Shown one piece after another: positions 8,801-13,756 of a stretch of DNA of 13,756 nucleotides (its first letter is position 1; every line of letters starts with the position of its first letter). Under the pieces are notes generated by a model. The model was not told the DNA's origin and did no database searches. It was given only the letters and a program-made list of their open reading frames with translations. The translations under genes were made by a program, and so were the position numbers. This DNA comes from an uncultured Eubacterium sp. (GTDB lineage Bacteria > Bacillota > Clostridia > Lachnospirales > Lachnospiraceae), in contig CANPET010000021.1 in the NCBI GenBank assembly GCA_947573465.1, positions 1-13,756 of the forward strand, given 5' to 3'.

Positions 8801-9502
8801 TCCGATAATCTCCACCTGTCCAGTCGGATTGCCTTCTTCATCCAGCGTGGATACATTAAAATCCGCTTCTGGAATACCTGTCTCCGGATTCACCAGCATA
8901 TAGATGACATCATCTTTATTAGTATAAGAAATACCAAACAGCAATTCCATATAATCAGAGTCTGCCTCAAAAAGTCCTGGCAGAATGTCATGCAACTGAT
9001 GACACTGTTTCAGGAACAATTTGCCGAACATTTTATCCGTATCTTCTGATGTGCCACTCATTTTCCAGTTAATAATCTCTTCTTTTTCCTGTGCTGTCAG
9101 GTCTAAATCTACATCTGGTGCCTGTGTCACAAGATCTGGTTCCATCTTTCCTTCTTTTTCAGAGGAGAGTACACGAACTCTGTTCGGAAGATAATCGTTC
9201 ACTTCCATAAAACGTATTGCACAGATCCTGTTGAACCAGGTATAAGCCACTTCTTCTACAACAGATTCAAAACCTCGGGATTCAATCTGGGATACCAGTC
9301 GTCTTCTCTGTTCACATTGTCTTTTGTTTAATGTTACTTCTGTTCCTGCAACGGTCTGGTATACTTCAAAGTCTGGTCCTTTTGTGATTGGTTCACTGCA
9401 TGATTTTTCTGTAATTCCAAGCATACCGGCTTTATCTATAACAGAAGCAATCAGTTTTTTTCTTGCCTCTATGGCAAATTTCTTTATCGCATTCTTGTTC
9501 AT
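5891..9502 (-). CDS. pglX: BREX-1 adenine-specific DNA methyltransferase PglX
   Basis: The 1203-residue length is typical for type 1 PglX. An N-terminal helical region (about 1-265) leads to TPDWIVRYMVENS (271-283), then SAM motif I DPCMGSGH (346-353), GLDID (387-391), and catalytic motif IV TNPPYMGASGMG (531-542). The middle and C-terminal parts (about 660-1000) are the expected target-recognition region, and a lysine-rich coiled stretch closes the protein. PglX methylates the sixth... N6 position of adenine at one strand of a short BREX site, marking host DNA and defining what BREX treats as foreign. All catalytic motifs are intact. GGGAGGA (9511-9517) lies 8 bases before the ATG, and brxC ends 25 bases upstream. 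Residues about 667-870 are encoded by markedly AT-richer DNA, consistent with a swapped specificity segment. The methylated site cannot be read from the sequence. Confidence 0.96.
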   Translation of the reverse strand: MNKNAIKKFAIEARKKLIASVIDKAGMLGITEKSCSEPITKGPDFEVYQTVAGTEVTLNKRQCEQRRRLVSQIESRGFESVVEEVAYTWFNRICAIRFMEVNDYLPNRVRVLSSEKEGKMEPDLVTQAPDVDLDLTAQEKEEIINWKMSGTSEDTDKMFGKLFLKQCHQLHDILPGLFEADSDYMELLFGISYTNKDDVIYMLVNPETGIPEADFNVSTLDEEGNPTGQVEIIGWLYQYYNTELKDDTFAKLKKNVKITKERIPAATQLFTPDWIVRYMVENSVGRIWIEHLRAVDPSIDEKATAERFGWKYYLPEAEQEESVNIKLAEIRTTYKDLKPTDITCIDPCMGSGHILIAMFDVLMDIYESAGYDKREAAFEIVEHNIHGLDIDQRAYQLAYFAVMMKGRGYNRRFLRGRDGKPEPKVYAIVESNEINRNHLQFFGTHLSEMERNLAVMQIEGLLDTFKDAREYGSILNVDACEWDVLERFVDDLGTTGQISFESVGSEETQEQLKKLVKVAKNLGQKYDAVVTNPPYMGASGMGAKLSKYVKDNYSDSKSDLFAVFIEKCGHMAKKNGYQAMITQHAWMFLSSFEKLRVKILETDIVNMVHLGARAFEEIGGEVVQTTSFILRKSHIADYKGKYCRLIDPVSQQGKEEMFFAGENRYIADQTNFSKIPTMPIGYWISNQIFKALSGTLASDFADFCKGMDTGDNNRFLRLWFEINRERMNYPQKWVPYNKGGSYRKWYGNNEYVVNWDMDGMEVVNFKGSNIRNKRFYLKPGITWSATASGPFSCRYCFGNFIFDSKGCMAFTSDNNRLRYLMGAMNTKPFSKFMQVVSPTLDYNPGPVSRGAVIFEEGHDDIYKDVDENITISKADWDAFETSWDFQHHPFHCKVSTIAEAFEQWRAECDERFNQLKANEEKLNRIFIDIYGLQDELTPEVENKDITVRKADIGRDIRSFISYAVGCMFGRYSLDEDGLIYAGSEWDNSRYKTFLPDDDNCIPITDEEYFSDDIVGRFIEFVKTVYGADTLEENLDFIANALGNKGDTTREVIRNYFLKDFYADHLKVYQKRPIYWLFDSGKQNGFKALIYMHRYDADTVGRVRTDYLHRAQKYVETAMQSAQYTINNASSASEKSKATKAVTKYTKQLAEMKIYDEAIAHIANKRIEIDLDDGVKVNYEKFLGVEVAQEGKKALKVDLLAKIK
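6890..7500 (-). other. Low-GC segment within pglX covering the probable target-recognition domain
   Basis: Line-by-line counting gives roughly 33-34% GC over about 600 bases, against about 43% in sampled lines near 8100-8470 of the same gene. The segment encodes residues of about 667-870, including CKGMDTGDNNRFLR and GITWSATASGPFSCRYCF, in the part of PglX where specificity domains lie. The frame is continuous, so the gene is not broken. It extends less clearly to about 7870. Recombinational exchange of the specificity region is the simplest reading, though amino-acid composition alone could contribute. Confidence 0.45.
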
Positions 9503-9527
9503 GTACTGTTTCCTCCCACTGGAATGA

Positions 9528-12500
9528 TTAGCTCAATGTAATGATAGTATTCTCTTCCAGCTCTTGTAATAATTTTCGCTTCATCTCTGCCAGGAACTTG
9601 TCAATATCCTGTTCATTTTCGATAGAATAGGTTCTTGCACCTGCTACATTACTGATAGATACGTTTTTCCGCTTTTTCGGTTTTGGCTGAACTGGCGGTG
9701 CTACCGGCTTCGGTGGTTCTGTATGACCGCCACCTGTTGGTGGTGTCACCGGAGTTACAGGCGGTACTGGTTTTGGACGATGTGCCTCTTCATATTCTGT
9801 GATTTCATCCATGCAACGAAGCTTTAATGTATCGCTTTCCAGTCTAATATTCTTCACTGCCGCAATCTCATGAGATGTATCCAGTTTCTGTTTTAATTCT
9901 GCAAAGGCATTCACGAACTTATCCCTGAATACAGGTGCAAATTCCTTTTCATCCAGTGTATGTAATACTTTCTCCAAATCATCATCCACGATTGGTCTCA
10001 TTTCTTCTGCTTCTTTTTCCAGTAAGGCTCCATACTGTTCTACAAATTTCATAGACATATCTGGCAGTTTTTGAATCTGTCCAAATGGGTTTTTTGCTGT
10101 CACAATAGCTTCCATCTGGGCAACATTATCCATGATTTCCTGTTCTCGGACATAGGTCTTACTGTTTTCAAACATCTGGATCTGTTCCAATGCTTTTTCG
10201 AAGATCTTTTTCTGACCACCTTTGAAGAAGTCAAATACCGGTGCAGTATCATCTGCATCGTCCAACAGATCATCTCGCTTTTTATCCACTGTCTTAAAAA
10301 ACTCTACCGGCTCTTTGATTGCCAGAAGTTCTACCAGATTCTTCTTCGCCTGTTCCATCATAGATTTGCATGGCAGCTTTGGATTTACACGATATTCAAT
10401 CATGATCTCACCAAATGTTTCCAGCTTATCCTGTGCTTTATTCTTAAAGTTTCTCATAATAGTATCATCATCATCACTGGATACGGAGAAACCAAAATAG
10501 TCTTTCAATACTTCTTTTACGGAACGGATCTGTCCGTCTGTTGCTCTTTCCCTGATGTCAATAAGCAGTTTTTCGACAAATTCACGTTTTGTCAGGTAAC
10601 GTACCAGTTCATCTTTTGTATTGGACAACATGGATAAACTCTGGCTGTTATAGGTAAGGGAAACTCTCCCCATCTTAAAGAGCATAGCAACCAGCCACTG
10701 TACATCTTTCGGATCAAAGCCATACGGAGCTGCCCCGAATTTGTCCTGCAGGGATTTCAGAGAAGTCTTCATATGCCTTGCATTGTTCAGGCTGATCACC
10801 TGAATCACTTCTTCCAGTGCTAATTTATTCGGTGTTGTATCACTGGTTCCAAGGAAAGAAAGCTGTCCATCATTACCATTGAATACGGCAGCAATATCAG
10901 AAAGTTCCGGAGCTGTTTCCATATAGGTCAGCTTGTTATACTGCATGGCTACTAACTTGCCAAGTGCTTCATTGATACGGCTTGCCGGCTCTTTGGCTGA
11001 GATATTTGCTTTATCACCATTCACATAGATATCCGCATGTTTCAATGCATCCTCAATAAAGATACGGATACGGTCTTTCTTTTCAATACGTTCATCTTCT
11101 TTTGCACGACGGATACTGTCAAAGCTTCCTCTTGCACCAGAAGCATTTTTATTCAGGAACTTATAGATCTTGATAGAATCTGTAATCTCATCCAGGAAGG
11201 TACTGTCATTCGGTAATTTTACAATCACACTATGTTCCTGTGCGGAAAGCATACGCAGGGCAGAATCCGGATAATCTTCCCCATATGGTGTGATGATGGA
11301 TACTCCGATATCATTGGACTGATTTCCCTTGAAATACCGATCATCTACCTTCTGGTTGAATGGAAATAAATAACGGCTGCTGTAACGATATTTCTTATCT
11401 GTAAAGATTTCCTCGAAGATTACAGTAGATGCCTCTCCGATAATCTCGCCCATTTCTACTGATTCGTTATTGATGGCATTATTGATTTCCTGCTCTTCAT
11501 TCGTCAGGAAGATATAGATTTCTCCATTTTTCTGTACCAGTGTCTCTCGGATCAGTTTCTTTAAGGATTCTTCGATCTTTCCACGGATTTCAATACGATC
11601 ATCGTCAATATTGGAGATCATCAGCGTAGTAAGGTTATCTACATTTGCTTTGATCTCTTTGACATATTTAATCATAAACAGGACTTTCAGCAGTTCCACA
11701 TCAAACTCGCCCAGTCTGCTGTTATCCTCTGCATCCGTAATGACCTGACTGTGCTGATGGTCAATGAATTTATGCAGCGGATCATAGAAATAGCTGAACG
11801 GTACCAGTACACCTTCCTGGCTGTCCTTTAATCGGATCGCAGATTCCTGGAACAGTGCTAACATAGAACGGGACTGGTCAGATAAGTGCTTTCCACTGGC
11901 TCCATGAGTACGCACAGCTGTCAACACCTGTCCAAGTAAGTTGAACTGGTATGGAATAAACGGATAGCAATCTGCAAAATCCGTTTTATCTGTATATAAT
12001 TTCTTATCTGCTGTATCTGCCGTAAATGTGATCAGATTCTTGATAATGGATTCTTTCTGCTCATATAATAACTTCAAGGATTCTTCTGCAATCTCGTTTT
12101 TCTCCAGGATACGTTTCCGGATAACTTCATCTACATTGGATGCAGACAAGGATAATCTGGTATCAAAACGTCCCTGAATCTTGGAGAAGTCATTGCCTTT
12201 TGTCTTTGTGATAGAATCAATATCTTCCTGGCTGGTAACGATCACCCATGCTTTTCCTCTGCAGGCAGTTCCCAGATCTTCTACAATGGTCTGCAGATTC
12301 AGCATTAACTGGGTATCATCCGCAATGTACTGTCCGATCTCATCTACAAGGAAAATAACGTGATGGTTCGGTCCTTTTTTCTCACAGTACTCTTTGACCA
12401 GAGATACAAACTTCTCAATACTGAGGTCATAACTTCCCTTGGCATTCTTACACCAATTGCGGGCAGCCTCCTCACTCATGAAATCCATAGCCACGATTGC

Positions 12501-13133
12501 TTTTACGATTTTATCCTGGATAACTGCAAAAGCCTGTCTCTTCTTCTCCCAAGGTGCCCCTGCAATCTCTTCAAATTTCTCTTTGAACTCTTCAAATCTG
12601 CCTTCGTTGTCCAGCTGGCGTTCAAATTCTGCAAGATATGGAATAGATCCACAGTATCCCTGCATTTCATTGAATACCTTCATAAAAACTTCCACGATGG
12701 CTTCTTTCCCTGATCCAACCTTTGCAGATCCTTTGGAATCAATATTAAAGAGCATGACATCAGAAGAAATGGTTCCGGAATTGGTCATCTTGGCAATCAG
12801 CATCGGATCATCGATTTTCTTTCCGTCTGTAAAATACTCAATGGCTCTCTTTCCTTCTACCACACTGTTTTTTAACAGATAAGAAAGAATTTTTAAGAAG
12901 TGAGATTTACCACTTCCAAAGAAGCCGGAGATCCAGACACCCATTTTGTCCGTATTATTATTGATCCCTTTTTCATAGTTATCGAAAAAATCACGGAAAT
13001 GTTTTAACAGTTCTTTTGTTACTACATATTCGTCCAATTCCTGATATACGTTTTCTTCATCAGACTGACCTACTTTGATTACGCCCTTAATATCACGGTC
13101 AATCTGTTTCTCAAACATCTCTTTAATCTGCAT
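9528..13133 (-). CDS. brxC: BREX-1 P-loop ATPase BrxC
   Basis: This is a 1201-residue ATPase of the BrxC/PglY family. Walker A GFFGSGKS is at 70-77, preceded by GVWIS. Walker B VIFLVDEIG is at 259-267 with E265 as the probable catalytic residue, and a sensor-like VIVTSQED is at 297-304. Arginines in GRFDTRL (321-327) could act as fingers. The large C-terminal body (about 350-1110) is helical. A proline-rich hinge (about 1119-1156, repeated PPVTP/PPKPV) then leads to a small lysine-rich C-terminal domain that ends in an amphipathic helix. In BREX type 1 the ATPase is essential for defence and is thought to assemble with BrxB, PglZ and PglX. AGGAG (13141-13145) is 7 bases upstream of the ATG, and brxB ends 17 bases before it. 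Length and motifs look complete. Confidence 0.96.
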   Translation of the reverse strand: MQIKEMFEKQIDRDIKGVIKVGQSDEENVYQELDEYVVTKELLKHFRDFFDNYEKGINNNTDKMGVWISGFFGSGKSHFLKILSYLLKNSVVEGKRAIEYFTDGKKIDDPMLIAKMTNSGTISSDVMLFNIDSKGSAKVGSGKEAIVEVFMKVFNEMQGYCGSIPYLAEFERQLDNEGRFEEFKEKFEEIAGAPWEKKRQAFAVIQDKIVKAIVAMDFMSEEAARNWCKNAKGSYDLSIEKFVSLVKEYCEKKGPNHHVIFLVDEIGQYIADDTQLMLNLQTIVEDLGTACRGKAWVIVTSQEDIDSITKTKGNDFSKIQGRFDTRLSLSASNVDEVIRKRILEKNEIAEESLKLLYEQKESIIKNLITFTADTADKKLYTDKTDFADCYPFIPYQFNLLGQVLTAVRTHGASGKHLSDQSRSMLALFQESAIRLKDSQEGVLVPFSYFYDPLHKFIDHQHSQVITDAEDNSRLGEFDVELLKVLFMIKYVKEIKANVDNLTTLMISNIDDDRIEIRGKIEESLKKLIRETLVQKNGEIYIFLTNEEQEINNAINNESVEMGEIIGEASTVIFEEIFTDKKYRYSSRYLFPFNQKVDDRYFKGNQSNDIGVSIITPYGEDYPDSALRMLSAQEHSVIVKLPNDSTFLDEITDSIKIYKFLNKNASGARGSFDSIRRAKEDERIEKKDRIRIFIEDALKHADIYVNGDKANISAKEPASRINEALGKLVAMQYNKLTYMETAPELSDIAAVFNGNDGQLSFLGTSDTTPNKLALEEVIQVISLNNARHMKTSLKSLQDKFGAAPYGFDPKDVQWLVAMLFKMGRVSLTYNSQSLSMLSNTKDELVRYLTKREFVEKLLIDIRERATDGQIRSVKEVLKDYFGFSVSSDDDDTIMRNFKNKAQDKLETFGEIMIEYRVNPKLPCKSMMEQAKKNLVELLAIKEPVEFFKTVDKKRDDLLDDADDTAPVFDFFKGGQKKIFEKALEQIQMFENSKTYVREQEIMDNVAQMEAIVTAKNPFGQIQKLPDMSMKFVEQYGALLEKEAEEMRPIVDDDLEKVLHTLDEKEFAPVFRDKFVNAFAELKQKLDTSHEIAAVKNIRLESDTLKLRCMDEITEYEEAHRPKPVPPVTPVTPPTGGGHTEPPKPVAPPVQPKPKKRKNVSISNVAGARTYSIENEQDIDKFLAEMKRKLLQELEENTIITLS

Positions 13134-13150
13134 TTTTCTTCTCCTTTGTT

Positions 13151-13738
13151 TTACACAAGCCGGAATGCCCGGTAATAATTTCTGGAATCCATCGTTCCGA
13201 ATAATTTCAGATCCTGTCCGCTGTATTCTCCAGGATAAAACATCACAACCGGCACACTGTCCAGTACCTGATGTAAATTGTTCAAAATATTATGGCTTGC
13301 AATGATCGGATGACATTTTCCAACTCCTGTCAGAAAAATCACACTGTCTGTCAGATCTTCCTGTAAAATCTTTGAGATAATCAGGTTCAGTTCGTTCGTT
13401 TCATCCAGTCCTAATGTCTCTACCAGACTGTCTGCCATATCAAAAAATCCATTGTCTTTTTCTAGATCAAAGAAGGCTTCCAGATATCCTTCTTCCTCCA
13501 ATACCTGAATCATCGTATGAAACAGGTCAAATTCTATAATTTTAAAGTCTTTATTGCCATTATTGATTCTGTCTTTTAAGTATGCGATATGATTGCGTAC
13601 TTCCAGCTCTGCTCTCGGATCGTAATCAAACACATAATATCCGACTTCATTTCCTAGTCCTTTATTTTCACGGAAAGACTTTTCAGAAATCTTATCCTCA
13701 ATCCGGTTCAGTCTTTCTTCCAAACTTAATCTTGCCAT
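13151..13738 (-). CDS. brxB: BREX-1 protein BrxB (DUF1788)
   Basis: This 195-residue protein matches the DUF1788/BrxB family. It opens with MARLSLEERLNRIEDKI, then has GYYVFDYDPRAELEVRNHI (about 33-51), and ends with VPVVMFYPGEYSGQDLKLFG followed by YYRAFRLV, the usual C-terminal signature. The central FLTGVGKCHPIIASHNILNNL (about 135-155) is the other conserved block. There are no enzyme motifs; the protein is soluble, and in BREX it is thought to act as an adaptor with PglZ and BrxC. AAGGGAG (about 13746-13752) lies 7 bases before the ATG. Only 18 bases remain upstream in the window, so the expected brxA cannot be confirmed. Confidence 0.94.
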   Translation of the reverse strand: MARLSLEERLNRIEDKISEKSFRENKGLGNEVGYYVFDYDPRAELEVRNHIAYLKDRINNGNKDFKIIEFDLFHTMIQVLEEEGYLEAFFDLEKDNGFFDMADSLVETLGLDETNELNLIISKILQEDLTDSVIFLTGVGKCHPIIASHNILNNLHQVLDSVPVVMFYPGEYSGQDLKLFGTMDSRNYYRAFRLV

Positions 13739-13756
13739 CCTTAGACTCCCTTCACT

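Noticed and set aside
10071..10637. Plus-strand open frame of 188 codons inside brxC, and a similar 153-codon one at 8168-8629 inside pglX.
   Set aside because: Both are antisense to strongly supported BREX genes, have biased cysteine/phenylalanine-rich composition typical of reverse-complement reading, and show no domain.
1..13756. CRISPR array, tRNA or rRNA genes, insertion sequences, integrase or attachment repeats.
   Set aside because: Reading both strands showed no regularly spaced repeats, cloverleaf-like segments, transposase or integrase genes; nearly all bases lie within the eight genes.

Overview
The window is part of one minus-strand defence operon, read from right to left. Nothing convincing is encoded on the plus strand. 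The main system is BREX type 1 (bacteriophage exclusion). In transcription order the genes are brxB (13738-13151), brxC (13133-9528), pglX (9502-5891), five accessory genes, and the first 208 codons of pglZ (624-1), which runs off the left edge. brxA would be expected just beyond the right edge, and the rest of pglZ plus brxL beyond the left edge; neither can be seen here.

The accessory block between pglX and pglZ holds two modules. Module A (5868-2707) is AT-rich and tightly overlapping: a DUF262 protein with the SPAYQR and DGQQR signatures but no DUF1524/HNH nuclease half, a small MAE_28990/MAE_18760-type HEPN protein with an intact R-X4-H motif, and a stand-alone class I adenine methyltransferase with NPPY. 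Module B (2664-667) has the higher GC of the BREX core. It is a PtuA-like ABC-type ATPase followed 3 bases later by a PtuB-like HNH nuclease, so a Septu-like pair, with no retron reverse transcriptase in view.

A working model, which is inference, is as follows. BREX provides host-marking methylation (PglX) and blocks phage DNA replication. Module A would be a modification-gated effector: DUF262 as nucleotide-dependent sensor, HEPN as RNase or toxin, and its own methyltransferase marking self DNA. Module B would be a back-up abortive nuclease. All eight genes are co-directional with gaps of 42 bases or less, no terminator-like hairpin was seen between them, and most have good Shine-Dalgarno sites, so one transcript is likely.

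The host looks like a low-to-moderate-GC Firmicute: about 40% GC in the core genes, strong AGGAGG-type ribosome sites, and ATG starts throughout. A gut clostridium such as a member of the Lachnospiraceae would fit, but the sequence alone does not fix the species. The sharp GC drop in module A and a second drop in the middle of pglX suggest that these pieces were acquired or swapped independently of the BREX backbone.
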